The translations under genes and the position numbers were made by a program. 64,000 bases of DNA from Sternotherus odoratus. Taxonomy: Eukaryota > Chordata > Testudines > Kinosternidae. The notes under the pieces were generated by a model. The model was given only the letters and a program-made list of their open reading frames with translations. It ran no database searches and was not told the DNA's origin. Below are positions 43,901 through 54,900 of this stretch, piece by piece; the stretch's first letter is position 1; each line of letters begins with the position of its first letter. The stretch spans positions 310,001 through 374,000 of the forward strand of contig JAVMKO010000206.1 in NCBI GenBank assembly GCA_032164245.1, in the 5' to 3' direction.

Positions 43901-44331
43901 AACAAGAGGAAGTCTTTCTATCAGGTCCTTCCAAATGCTAAAGGTTGAGACGTTTCTTAGAGGTTCCAGACTCAGAATTGTCACAAGATCTCACACCCAC
44001 CATTAGAGCTCGATTTTTAGCTCCCAGTTATACACCTAAATTTTTGCCCAGTTTTCATCTTGGGTCAACCTGAATGTCTATTGTTATTATTACAATGTTG
44101 GTTAGCCTAGGTAGCAAGGGGGGAAATACTTTGCCCATGTCTATTTGTGTAAAAGGTCAGGCAGCCTGGACTTTGAGGTGCACAGTGGGAATATGCGCAC
44201 AATCTGTTACTAGTCAGTGGGAAGCTTTGATTTTCATCTGGTCTCCAACATGCTTCCCAACATCATGTAGAAGTTGGGGGAATGAGGAAAAACAATGGAT
44301 TTGTTTAAATTGCAAGTGAAGATGGTTTTTT

Positions 44332-44338
44332 AAAAAAA
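44332..44338 (-). terminator. Pol III T-run terminator of tRNA-Glu
   Basis: Seven T residues on the minus strand shortly after the tRNA-Glu 3' end, as expected for RNA polymerase III termination. Confidence 0.75.
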
Positions 44339-44352
44339 CTGTAGTGGGGCTG

Positions 44353-44424
44353 TTCCCTGACTGGGAATTGAACCCAGGCCTTGACAGTGAGAGTGCCAAA
44401 TCCTAACCCCTAGACCACCAGGGA
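44353..44424 (-). tRNA. tRNA-Glu (CTC)
   Basis: A 72-nt cloverleaf. Acceptor TCCCTGG/TCAGGGA pairs fully with one G-T. Anticodon stem TGGCA/TGTCA flanks loop CTCTCAC (CTC). T-arm CTGGGTTCAATTCCCAG is perfect. On the minus strand a TTTTTTT run follows about 14 bp downstream (44332-44338), a good Pol III terminator. Likely functional; decodes GAG. Confidence 0.92.
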
Positions 44425-44542
44425 AGTGATGAAGCCATTTTTCTTCTTACCTGGACTACACTTTCTTAGGCTACTTTCTATCCAGTTTCTGAAGCTGTTC
44501 CTTTGTCCATTCCCTAGACTAAGATCAGAGAGTGCAGGAAAC

Positions 44543-45549
44543 CAGGGCCGGCGACAGGGTGGTACAACGGTTACAGCTGTACCGGGCCCCGGACTTCAGG
44601 GGGGCCCCCCTGAAGTCTGGGGCCGGTACAGCTGTAACCGTTGTCGCTGGGGCTGTGAGCGAGGCGCGGCTCGGGCAGCCGCTGCCGTGCTCACCAGCCC
44701 CCTCCCCCGGCACCCAGCAGCCTCCTCCACCCCCCTTTGCCAGCCCCGCCCCCCTTTGCTTCTTCCGGCCGGCCACGCAGCCGCAGCACATGCGGGGGTT
44801 GGGGCCCGCAGGAGGTAGGAGACCGGCCGGGGGGGGGCCGTGGGAGATCGGCCGGGGGGGGCAGTGGGAGATCGGCCGGGGGGGGGCAGCGGGAGGCAGG
44901 AGATCGGCGGGGGGGCGCAAGAGGCAGGAGACCGGCTGGGGGGGCCACGGGAGGCAGGAGATCGGCGGGGGGGGGGGTGCGGGAGGCAGGAGACCGGCCG
45001 GGGGGGCCGCGGGAGATCAGCCGGGGGGGCCGTGGGAGATCGGCCGGGGGGGCGCGGGAGGCGGGAGACCGGCCGGGGGGGGCCCGCTGGAGACCGGCTG
45101 GGGGGGCGCCGCGGGAGGTAGGAGACCGGCGGAGGGGGGGCCCTCGGGCAGTGGGAGATTGGCCAGGGGGGGCGCGGGAGGCAGGAGACCAGCGTGGGGG
45201 GGGCATGGGAGATCGGCCAGGGGGGGGGCCGCGGGAGGCAGGAGACCGGCGGGGGGGCCGCGGGAGGCAGGAGACGGGGGGAGCGCAGGCGGGGGGAGAC
45301 TGGCCGTGGGCGGGGGGGCCGTGGGCGGCGGGAGATCGGCCGAGGGGGGCCGCGGGCGGCGGGAGACTGGCAGGGGGGGCCCCGCAGGTGGCGGGAGACT
45401 GGTGGGGGGGGCCCACGGGTGGCGGGAGACTGGCGGGGGGCCCCATGGGCAGCATTAGACTGGCGGTGGGGGCCCATGGGCGGCGGGAGACCGGGGGGGA
45501 GCCCTACGGTCTGCCATACTGGGCCCCAAAATTCCTGTCGCCGGCCCTG
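44543..45549. mobile_element. Non-autonomous hAT with internal palindrome and minisatellite
   Basis: Terminal repeats CAGGGCCGGCGACAGG (44543) and CCTGTCGCCGGCCCTG (ends 45549) are perfect complements. The 8-bp duplication CAGGAAAC (44535-44542 and 45550-45557) is exact. A near-perfect inner palindrome (44568-44645, arms with GGTTACAGCTGTACC) follows the left end. A G-rich minisatellite (about 44815-45500; core GGAGACCGGC, GGGAGGCAGGAGATCGGC) fills the rest. Confidence 0.93.
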
Positions 45550-45559
45550 CAGGAAACCC

Positions 45560-46490
45560 CATGCTTAGGGTCACAACCTGCACCCAACCCAAGGTACTGA
45601 AACAAACTCAAATGATGCTTCCTCCAGCAGGATCACAGAGCAGCACAAAGAAAACCCCGAGAAACAATCCTCCCCTGAATTCATTTACCCCATCGCAACC
45701 CTCTCAGGAGTCTGCCTGGACACTTTGCAAGGAAGGACACTGAGCGGATAGGAGCTCTGGCAAAGAGCCCCAGGGAGGGGTGTTGCTCTTCCTCAGTGTG
45801 AGCTGATCCCGTCCGGATTCTATGTAATGGGGCTCTGAGCTTTGCCATCTTGTGAGTTCTGTGTCCTCAATAAGCAGTCAAAGTGTTGAATCCCCCGGAT
45901 CCTTCTGCTGGGAGCATGATGATTGCACAACAGCTGCAAACCCTTTCCCCTTCTCCTTGTCCTCCTCGGCTTCCCCAGACCTTCCCCACAAATGGTTCTA
46001 TCAGAGGTTGGAGGGATCTAAGGACCTGCAGGTTTTCCTCAACCACAGCTTAAGGCAAACAGTGATTCCCTTCTCTGACACTCCTGGGCTTGGGCTTCTG
46101 GAGTTTTTCTCCAGGGGGATTTGATTCCCTGTGAAAATGTGTGTGTGGCCTGCAGTGAACTTGCTTGTCTGCCCACTCCCTGGGAGCTGAGAAGCTTTTT
46201 CTGACTCTCCCTGACTCAATGAGTCCAACATCATCTCCCCCGGTGTATGAATCCTAAATTCCACCCTCCCTCCCAGATTTCTGTGACCAGCGATGGTGAC
46301 AACAGCTAAATCAACCCCACCTCTCTGGTCTAGAAAGCAGCATCGCTCCAGCCTTGTAACAGCTCCAGTTTGCTTGCTGGAGAAGTAATAAACCAGGAAA
46401 GAAGGCAAAGGTCAGAAAAGGAATCTCAGCTCACAAATAAACACCCTCAGGGCTCCTTCTGCACTGAGACTAGGCAGTTGACTGACTTCA
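45560..46490. other. Intergenic; block paralogous to 5.7-5.9 kb
   Basis: 45580-45860 repeats features of 5700-5900 (GGATAGGAGCTCT, CCCAGGGAGGGGT, AATGGGGCTCTGAGCTTTGC). No exon recognised. Confidence 0.4.
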
Positions 46491-46491
46491 A

Positions 46492-46564
46492 ATCCAGCTA
46501 GCTCAGTCACTAGCACCTGATATTCTTAATTCCACCCTCATGAATTCAAGCCCCCTGTTGGGCT
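46492..46564 (+). pseudogene. tRNA-Lys (CTT) pseudogene
   Basis: A 73-nt body with CAGCTAGCTCAGTC, loop ATTCTTAATTC (CTT) and 3' acceptor GTTGGGC as in tRNA-Lys. The 5' acceptor (ATCCAGC), the D-arm and the T-arm carry mismatches. Confidence 0.65.
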
Positions 46565-47399
46565 GTAGCGATAGCCCTTAGGTGTCCCTCTTCTGCTTAT
46601 AGTTACAGCCCAAAATGAAATACCCTCTCTTCACCAACTTAGGTAGCTAATATTTCTTCCTCCCTAAGAAAGTAAAGTCTACCAGTCCCTTACTTCACAC
46701 TCCCCAGCATGAGCCTGTGTATCAAGAAAAAGCAGCGTGACCCTGTGTATCAAGTTACCCCACAGGAGCTTTCTTTCTTCTTTTGCTCTTTCTCAGCAAG
46801 GGGGAGAAAAAGAGGCAAACTGGTTTAACATTGGAGGGAACCTGTTGGATAGCTTAGTAGAAATTTGCAATACTATAACTATTTCCCACGCCCGCTTAAG
46901 AATGAAATGCAGGATCAGTGTGGGGTGAGGAACCAACTCTGTTTTACTGGGGAGCCTGCTTGCTCCCCAGAATCAATAATGAGCAAGTGGGGAGATCCAG
47001 GTTGCAGTTCAAACATCCAATCAGGCTGGCCAGGGGCAGACATCAGGCCTGCAAGGGAAAGGTGAGTGTGGCTGTGAATTCACAAAGGCCTTTGGTGGGA
47101 ACTCAGCCTATTGGACAAAGGTGATGAGGTGGCTGTGACCTCACAGAGCTCCCTTGACAACAGCCAGGCAGGACAGGGATGTGGGGCAAGAGAAACCTCA
47201 CAGACCCCTGTAACCTGGCTGCAGCAAGTCTCCATCTCGTGGCCTCTCTGTGAGGACCAAGAGAGGACTGGTGTGGAGGAGATTCTGTGGGAGGTTTTTT
47301 ACATTTCTGTGTGGATTTTGTCAAAGGAAATCATCATCTGTGCACAAGGTAAGACCAAATCTACGTTTCTTTGTACCAGACGGGGGACGCTATCCAAGC
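46565..47399. other. Intergenic, nothing defined
   Basis: No gene, RNA or transposon end I can support. Confidence 0.4.
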
Positions 47400-47880
47400 A
47401 GATTTTCAGGTAGAAATAGAGAGGGTACAAAATGCCTCTGTACTGGCCACTGTTGCAACCCCTCCTGGAATATTGTGTCTATTTCTGGTGTCCTAATTTG
47501 AGACAGATTCCGATGAACTGGGGAGGGGTTCACAGAAGAGCCACAGGAATGGTGAATGGAAACATGCATCGTGCTGACAGACTCTAGGAGATGAATCAAA
47601 GAGACGGTTAAGGATGAGCCTAAGGGAACAAATATTTAGTAATGGGCTCTTCACTTTAGCAGATCAAGGTTATGAGCAGACAAAGTCTGCAGGCTGAAGC
47701 TAGACCAATTCACACTGGAAATAAGGTTTGCATTATTAACATCAGGGTTTGGAGCAATTCACTGAAGGTTGTGTTGGATCCTCCAGAACTGGCCTTTTAA
47801 AATTCAAGATTGGGTGTTTTTCTAAAAAAAATCTGCTCTAATTCTTATGGGAATTATGTTGAGGGACATTCTATGGTCGA
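47400..47880 (+). mobile_element. CR1 LINE 3' region
   Basis: Contains CCTCTGTACTGGCCACTGTT, GGAATATTGTGTCTATTTCT and the later ATTCAAGATTGGGTGTTTTT, the order of the end of the CR1 reverse-transcriptase frame and its 3' tail. Confidence 0.75.
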
Positions 47881-48739
47881 TGAGAAACAGAAATACAGAC
47901 CAGAGTGGTTCCTTCGGGCCTTGGAATTTATTAATCTGAGCCTCACAGGGGGCATTTGGAATTTGTCCCTTTTTGCTGCTCTCTTCCTCCTTCCCTCTTG
48001 TCCCTTCTTCTCTTTTCTCCTCCATTTCTTTCTGCTGCTTTTCTTCTTGGTGAGGGTGGAGATGTGCTCCAGCTGTCATCCTAGGAGGCCCTCACAAAGA
48101 GGTGGGGCTGGAATTGTGCACTGATGGTGATCTCCACCATAGTGCTCTCCTGTGGTGACTTGTGCTGTCTTTTGCCCATCTGTTGAGAACCCTCGGCCTT
48201 CAGGCCTGAGAGTCTCCACACTGATCGGCCAAGTGTAGGGCTATTGCTGAGTTAATCGGGAGGAGACTGAGGCACTCTTGGCTGAGTGCAGTGAGGCCTA
48301 AGGCTCAATTCAACAGCATTTCTTTGTCTAAGTGGCTCTTGGCACTCTGCTGGTCATGGCCTCGATTGAAGGCCCAGATCAAAAAGAAGCAAGGATGTGA
48401 CTAGAAGAGGATGGTTTCAAGCCAATGTTCTCTGGGTGGGAAGTGGGAGGGAGTGTGGGGTGGTTAGGTCTCCCCCCCATCCTTTTTGATTGGCAAACTA
48501 CGGTACCCCTAGGGACAGGGGTTGCAGCAGCCTTGGGACAAGGAAAGTGTGGGGTGTACTTGGCTTCTGCTCAGTGCAGGGCCTTCCAGAGGGGTGAGGG
48601 GTGGGTGTCCTCCTTTCTCTCTCTCTCCCCCTGCCCCACTCCGTTGTGATCTCTGAGGTGGGAAGGGAGAGGTGCCCTCTCCCTCTTAGCAACTCACTGA
48701 CGAGAAGGGGAGGTAGAGATGTGGAGCAAGTCACCATTT
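47881..48739. other. Intergenic, nothing defined
   Basis: A pyrimidine-rich stretch near 47970-48050 produces an artefactual open frame. No gene found. Confidence 0.4.
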
Positions 48740-49092
48740 TAAGTGTGTAGCATACTTCTCACTAATCCTAAAACAATATTTCTTTATTTTTGAATATGTG
48801 TTTTTGTATGCTACAATTCTATGAGTTTAGAAAAAATAGAAAAATAATGTGAAATGATTTTTAATATATTGACAAATATTTTGTATGATTTCACAGTACC
48901 TGCATTAATTATACAGCTACTTTTATACCTGATTAAGAATTTAATGCAACACTGACACAGTATAGTGTTTAATGGTTTGCATAAATTTTACATATATTTG
49001 CAAGTATTAATTTTCCCCACTGTTGCTTTGGTCCACGAAGCCCCTTCAAAAATCTAATATGGCCCTTGTCTCATAAAGTTTGGAGACCCCTG
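48740..49092. mobile_element. hAT right end
   Basis: Ends AAGTTTGGAGACCCCTG at 49092, directly at ACTTACAC of the tRNA-Ser flank (an intact CACACTTACACAATGG is present at the other copies). A+T-rich interior. The left end was not found. Confidence 0.5.
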
Positions 49093-49270
49093 ACTTACAC
49101 AATAGCACAGCAGTGAGTGTGTTGTGGAAGCTGGTCTGAGGAAACAATTGGAAGTGATCACTCAGTGAGAAAAAAACTAGTGTCATGAGAAGCCCAGCCT
49201 AAGTTAGTAGTTGTGGCCAAGTGGTTAAGGTGATGGGCTAGAAATCCATTGGGGTTCCCTACACAGAATC
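49093..49270 (+). repeat. Duplicated tRNA-Ser block, copy 4 (truncated)
   Basis: Matches the common 5' flank from ACTTACACAATAGCACAGCA to the middle of the tRNA. Truncated on the left by a hAT end and on the right inside the tRNA. Confidence 0.75.
49207..49270 (+). pseudogene. tRNA-Ser (AGA) pseudogene, 3' truncated
   Basis: GTAGTTGTGGCCAAGTGG, anticodon loop CTAGAAA (AGA) and part of the variable arm are present; the T-arm and acceptor 3' strand are missing. The 5' half is better preserved than in the copy at 35979. Confidence 0.75.
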
Positions 49271-50499
49271 TTCAGACGTAAGAGGAGTCAGGACGGGCTC
49301 TACCCTGCCATCTGGTGGTGAGTTGTGGTGGGTTATGGAAAAGAACTTCAGGGGCTGATCTCATTTGCATAGGCCCACCCACCTGGCCTAGATGTCCTTT
49401 GGCTGCACTGGGATTCCCAGTTTCTGTTTTTGGGGCAGGAAGAATAAAGTGTTATTATCCTGATTATGTGAGACAAGGACAATGGAACAGTACTTGGCCT
49501 TTTTTAAAAAAATGATGGAGGGACTCACCACCAACTAAGTAGTGCTCATTAGGCAAGAGGAATGGGTTCCGAAACCTAGTGACGGTTGTGGAGAAACATT
49601 TGTATTTTTTTTTTATTTGTACCTTTATTATTGTGTAATAACAAATCTAGTTTTAATTCAGCTAAAAATCTGGTTATAGATTGTATTCACTTTAAAGCAT
49701 TGGTGTGCCAGCAGTGATGTTCTCCTCCTATGAGCTGAAATCACTGAATAGTTAAATAGTAGGGTCACCTAAAGATATATTGGTGAGTGGCTAGTGAAAA
49801 GGTGTAGTTCACTTGATGGCTACTGGAGAGGAGCATCTGGTAGAGTGGCGTGGCTTTGTGGTGAAAGCTACAGAAGAACCCCATGCAGAGGTGGGGCAGT
49901 CAGTTATCTGAGCGCACAAGTTGCCCTTTATCCATCCCATTTCCACACAGGATGGGGAGGGTGTAAAATTCTGCAGATGAACATTTGAACTCTGGGGCTG
50001 CAGTGACCTTGACAGAGACCTTGGGGTTGTGGGACTTTGGGTGATTTTGGGTTGCTAGACTCAAGGGAGAGACACGGCCCAATTTGTTTGGGGTGGGTTT
50101 TTTCCTCATTGTCTGTGTTATGAATCCTGTTTCCCCAACATAAAGCCACATTGATTCTCTGTTATTTAAAGGCTTTTGCTACACTCAGAGTCTGTGCTTT
50201 CTAGAGGGGAAGTATTGCCTCTTAGGGGTTGTCTTCACTACCGCGGGTAGCCATCAATCTTTTGGTAATCGATTTATTACGTCTCATCAATGTCTGGGGA
50301 GATTTCATGTCACCATTCAACAGTTCTAAAGGAAAGGGGGGAAATTGAAGGGGATTATACAGTGCTAGTAAAACAACAACAGAATGGGATGGATTCTTCT
50401 CGCCTCACATTCACATGGCTGGCAGGGAACCCTGGGTGCTGTGGCTCTCACAGGGGACAGGAGTGGGGCTGGAGTGAGAATATCACTGCCTGTGGGTCA
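49271..50499. other. Intergenic, nothing defined
   Basis: No exon or repeat end I can support. Confidence 0.4.
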
Positions 50500-51720
50500 G
50501 GGAATGTGATTAGCAGGCGGGGGGGGGGGTGCTGCGTTGGGCAGGGTGGGGGAGGGGAAGTAGCTGGGACTGGGAAACTTGGGGCTGGGCCATCTCTCAA
50601 AGGGGGGCACTTGCTCCTCCCTCCCCTTTTTGAGACACCCCAGGTCCTGTTGCCAGCAGAGAGCACCCCCCCCCCCAGGCCAGAGGTATCCACATCTCAG
50701 GCTCCCCCAGCCTCTGCCCATTGACCCTCCTCCCAGTTCAGAAATCAATACGGGGAACGATTCCCACCTGAACAAGGACAAATCCCTGCAGGGAACAATG
50801 GGGGGGACCCCAGACCTGAGATGTGAACTGGCCACTGGCGAAGTGGGGAGAAAATGGGGGGAGGGGACCAGAGACCTTCTCGGGGGGGGGAGTAAAGGGT
50901 GGGTCACCCTGGATGTTGCTCGTGGCTCTCTAGGGAGAAAGGGGGCAGGATGGGGGGGTCCCCAGGACGGGGGGCAGCGGTAAATCCGAGGGGATCTGAG
51001 CCCCCCCCTCCCTCCCCCCACCCCCTCGGGGGTCACCTGCTCTTCTCCCCCCCATGTCCGGGCTGATCAGACATTTTCCACCAGCCCCTTTCCCCGGGTC
51101 CCCCCCGCCCGGCCTCACTTCTCTCCCCCCCAGGGCAGAGCCGGGCCGGGCGGGGGGGTCGTTGGTCTCCCGCGGGGACAGCAGCTCCGACCCCCCCACG
51201 GGCGGGGCCCCCCCAGGAGCAGATCCCGGCACTGCAAGATGCCGGGTCCCCCGGACACTGGGGCGGAGTCACCGCCCCGCCCCCAGCCCCGCCCCCCGGG
51301 CTCGCGCCGCTACCTGGAGGCGGCAGCTCTGCAGCAGGGCGGGGCCGGGCGCGGGGGGGTCATGAAGGTCTCCCCGGCACAGACCCCCCCCGGCCAGGGA
51401 GCAGCAGCGGGGGGAGCGCGGCTCCTCCTCCCCCTTTCAACGTCACGTCCGGTCCCGGGAGAGTCGGACTACATCTCCCAGCCTGCACCGGGGGCGCTTC
51501 CGCCTTCCCCAGCCCGGGGGAGTTTGAGCGGGAGAAGTTGCACGTGCTCAGTGCGATCCCCGGTGTGGCGGGTGAGTGAGACACCCGCGAGGGGCCGACT
51601 GGGCGGGAAACTGACTCTCGGCCCGGGAAGCGGGGAGAAGCCGCGGAGTTGCCTCAGCCGCCGTGGATCCGGCCCCAGCCCCGTGGGATTGGGGGGCGCA
51701 GAGACTGGGGCCGGCAGTGG
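50500..51720 (+). promoter_or_regulatory. CpG-rich promoter module, second full copy
   Basis: Paralogous to 15940-17100 over most of its length (TTGGGCAGGGTGGGG, TTGCCAGCAGAGAGCACC, GGACAAATCCCTGCAG in the same order). It holds CAACGTCACGTCCGG (51439-51453) and ACTACATCTCCCAGC (51468). A probable 5' untranslated exon ends at donor GGCGG|gtgagtg (51571). The next exon carries an ATG (51894), so this copy probably drives the coiled-coil gene downstream rather than a zinc-finger gene. Confidence 0.65.
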
Positions 51721-51868
51721 GTCCCCGCCCCCCCGTAGAGCATGCGGCCCAGCCCCGCCCCCATTTGCAGCCCCACGTCACCCCCCTCGGCCGTTCCTGT
51801 CCCGCGTGCTGAGTCCCTCCCCCCGCTCCCATCTCTCTCCAGCCCCTTCGCCTCCGCTCTCCCCTCAG

Positions 51869-51938
51869 CTCCAGACCTCACCGGGCACAGACGATGGGGG
51901 ATGAACAGCGGGTGACGCAGAGCCGGGAAGACGTGGAG
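51869..51938 (+). CDS. Start exon MGDEQRVTQSREDVE
   Basis: Acceptor CTCCCCTCAG, ATG at 51894 in context GACGATGG, donor gtgagtcg; ends in phase 0. Not recognised from any protein I know. Confidence 0.55.
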
Positions 51939-54900
51939 GTGAGTCGACCTGAATACGGAGCATTTTAACCCCTTTCCTCTTCGACGGTCCTGGGGGCAGG
52001 GGGGTCTCTGGAGGGGGTAGTCAGGGGACGGGGGGGTTGGGTAGGGGAGGGGTCCTGGGGTGGGGGGGTCTCTGGAGGGGGTAGTCAGGGGATGGGGGGT
52101 TGGGTAGGGGAGGGGTCCTGGGGCGGGGGGGTCTCTGGAGGGGGTAGTCAGGGGATGGGGGGGTTGGGTAGGGTAGGGGTCCTGGGGGCGGAGGGGTCTC
52201 TGGAGGGGGTAGTCAGGGGATGGGGGGGTTGGGTAGGGGAGGGGGTCCTGGGGCGGGGGGGTCTCTGGAGGGGGTAGTCAGGGGATGGGGGGGTTGGGTA
52301 GGGGAGGGGGTCCTGGGGCAGAGGGGTCTCTGGAGGGGGTAGTCAGGGGATGGGGGGGTTGGGTAGGGGAGAGGGTCCTGGGGGCAGAGGGGTCTCTGGA
52401 GGGGGTAGTCAGGGGATGGGGGGGTTGCGTAGGGGAGGGGTCCTGGGGCGGAGGGGTCTCTGGAGGGGGTAGTCAGGGGACAGGGGGGGTTGGGTAGGGG
52501 AGGGGGTCCTGGGGCGGAGAGGTCTCTGGAGGGGGTAGTCAGGGGATGGGTGGGTTGGGTAGGGGAGGGGTTCCTGGGGCGGGGGGGTCTCTGGAGGGGG
52601 TAGTCAGGGGATGGGGGCATTGGGGAGGGGAGGGGGTCCTGGGGTGGGGGGGTCTCTGGAGGGGGTAGTCAGGGGACGGGGGGGTTGGGTAGGGAGGGGG
52701 TCCTGGGGGCGGAGATTTATAGAATCTCTTATCTAAAGACTGATAAATGTGTTTTATTTTTTCAGGAGACTCTGCCAGCGATGCAGGTATAGTAAGGATT
52801 ACATTGAAATATAAATACCTCTTAAAAATACCTGTCAGCAGTTAAAATGAAATTCATTGTAGTACTATTAATTTTTTACAGTTTTAATAGTGTATTTTTC
52901 ATACTTTCACCAGTATACATTAAAGAACGTTTAATTTATAAACAAAAATGAAATTTAAATGACTTCTCTTTTCACACTTTTAAATACATTTCTCTTCAAG
53001 TAGTTCTAAGTCAAAAACAATAAAAAGCTACCCTAGGAGTTAGTCTGTAGTTAGGGTTAAGTGGTGTTTCTGTAGGTGTAGTTTTTTTTTTTTGTTTTTT
53101 TTTTTAATTAAAACAGTTTAATATATTTGAGAATAAGCAGACAGGTGGAACTTGCCTTGCAAAATACTGTAGGTAGCTATTTCACCATCTGCTTCAATGG
53201 TATTTCCATTTTCCACTCTCCAAATATCAGTACATTTATGTGTTTCTGACTTCAATTTATGTTAAAGGTGATCTGAAAAATTTACTTCCCCAAGTAGCAT
53301 GGGATGGGTAATTCTGTTAGTAACTGACTGTAAATATGCCTTTTAGAAAAATGAAGTATAGAAAGTCATTGGCATTTTGCTGTGATGTTCCACAATCTGT
53401 TATGCTGTGATGTTGCAGTTACCATTTCCCCCTGTTGCACTTAGGAGCCCAGAAGAGTTCACTAAAGTGAAGGTTTATAGGTAGTATGGTTTTCATCTCA
53501 AGGTTAAATAATATTTTAAAGACTTTAACTGCTCCATATAATTGCCATACCATTTTCCTGGCTACTTTTAGCCCAACTCTGTACTCCAGTAGCTGTTATA
53601 TCAAAGAAGGATGCAGTTGAGATATCTGGTTTCCCTCTGTTGCTAACTTGAGTACAGCTGATTTTGTTTTAAAAGCTAAATTCAGCTGCATTCCACTTAA
53701 TTTTAAAGTCTTGCAGGGAACCTTTTAATATGAGTTGGGTGTGCGTGGGGGCCAGGAAGGACCATGCATACACTTCCCCCCGAAGTTAGAAGAAAACCAC
53801 AGTGCCAAGTGGTGGCTTTACAGTATAAATAGTAAGACTGTGCTATTAATAAGCCAAATAGAACACATTCAAAAGAAAAAGGCCTGACCTTCACACTGAT
53901 CATAACAAAGCACTCTGAGTTAAGGCTGCCAAATAGTCCTTAATTCAATCTCATTTAGTCTAAACCTTCTCTAAAACTCCAGCACTGTAGTATCGAAGTG
54001 ACTTAGTATTGTGCGAATGTGCAGTCTCTCAAACAGTGGATCTTAATGCATCCTGTCATATGCTTTACTAAGAAATTACTTCCTACTTTCCTAAGCAATC
54101 TGTGATGTTCCCCAAAGTAGGAGTGGTTCCATCATTCATGTGGGATAGAGAAATAGGATCCCTAGTTTATAGATGAGGAAACTGAGTAACCAGAAGGCAG
54201 ACATGATTTGCAAGGGCCACACACAGGCTGACTCCCCGGTGCCCCTCGCCTGGCCCGGTCTGGCTTCCTCATCCTCCCCTTGGCCCCATGCCCACCCCCC
54301 TCTGTGCCCCTGGGGGCTGGTGGGTTAGAGCAAGGGGGGGCTAGAAGCCCGGACTCCTGGGTTCTCTCCCCGGCTCTGGGAGGGGAGTGGGGGCTGGTGG
54401 GTTAGAGCAGGGGGGACTGGGAGCCAGGACTCCTGGGTTCTCTCCCCGGCTCTGGGAGGGGAGTGGGGGCTGGTGGGTTAGAGCAGGGGGGACTGGGAGC
54501 CAGGACTCCTGGGTTCTCTCCCTGGCTCTGGAAGGCGAGTGGGGGGCTGGAGGTCACCCAGGTCCTTCCCCTTCCCAGGAGGCCGTGCAGCGGGAGGCTG
54601 GCCCCACAAGGCCCCAGTGGACGAGAGGCAGAACATCCATACCACTGGCACACCAATCCACTGAATGGCTCAGACACAGAGCAAAAAACTACCAGCACCA
54701 GATTGAGGTGCTTGAAGAAAGGCAAAGAACCCCCCCAGCACCCCGCCACCCCCCGATCCCTCCCCCACCGGGGGGCCGCGCCTGCCACTCACCCCGGCCC
54801 TCCTCTCGCCACAGGAATGAGCTGCTCAAGTTGGAAACAGAATATGAATTAAACCGACAGAAAATGATATCAGGCCACAGGGAAGAGAAGGAGAAACTCG

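Noticed and set aside
44532..45600. Gly/Arg-rich and Pro-rich frames of 250-308 residues on both strands
   Set aside because: Composition artefacts of the G-rich array in the hAT at 44543-45549.
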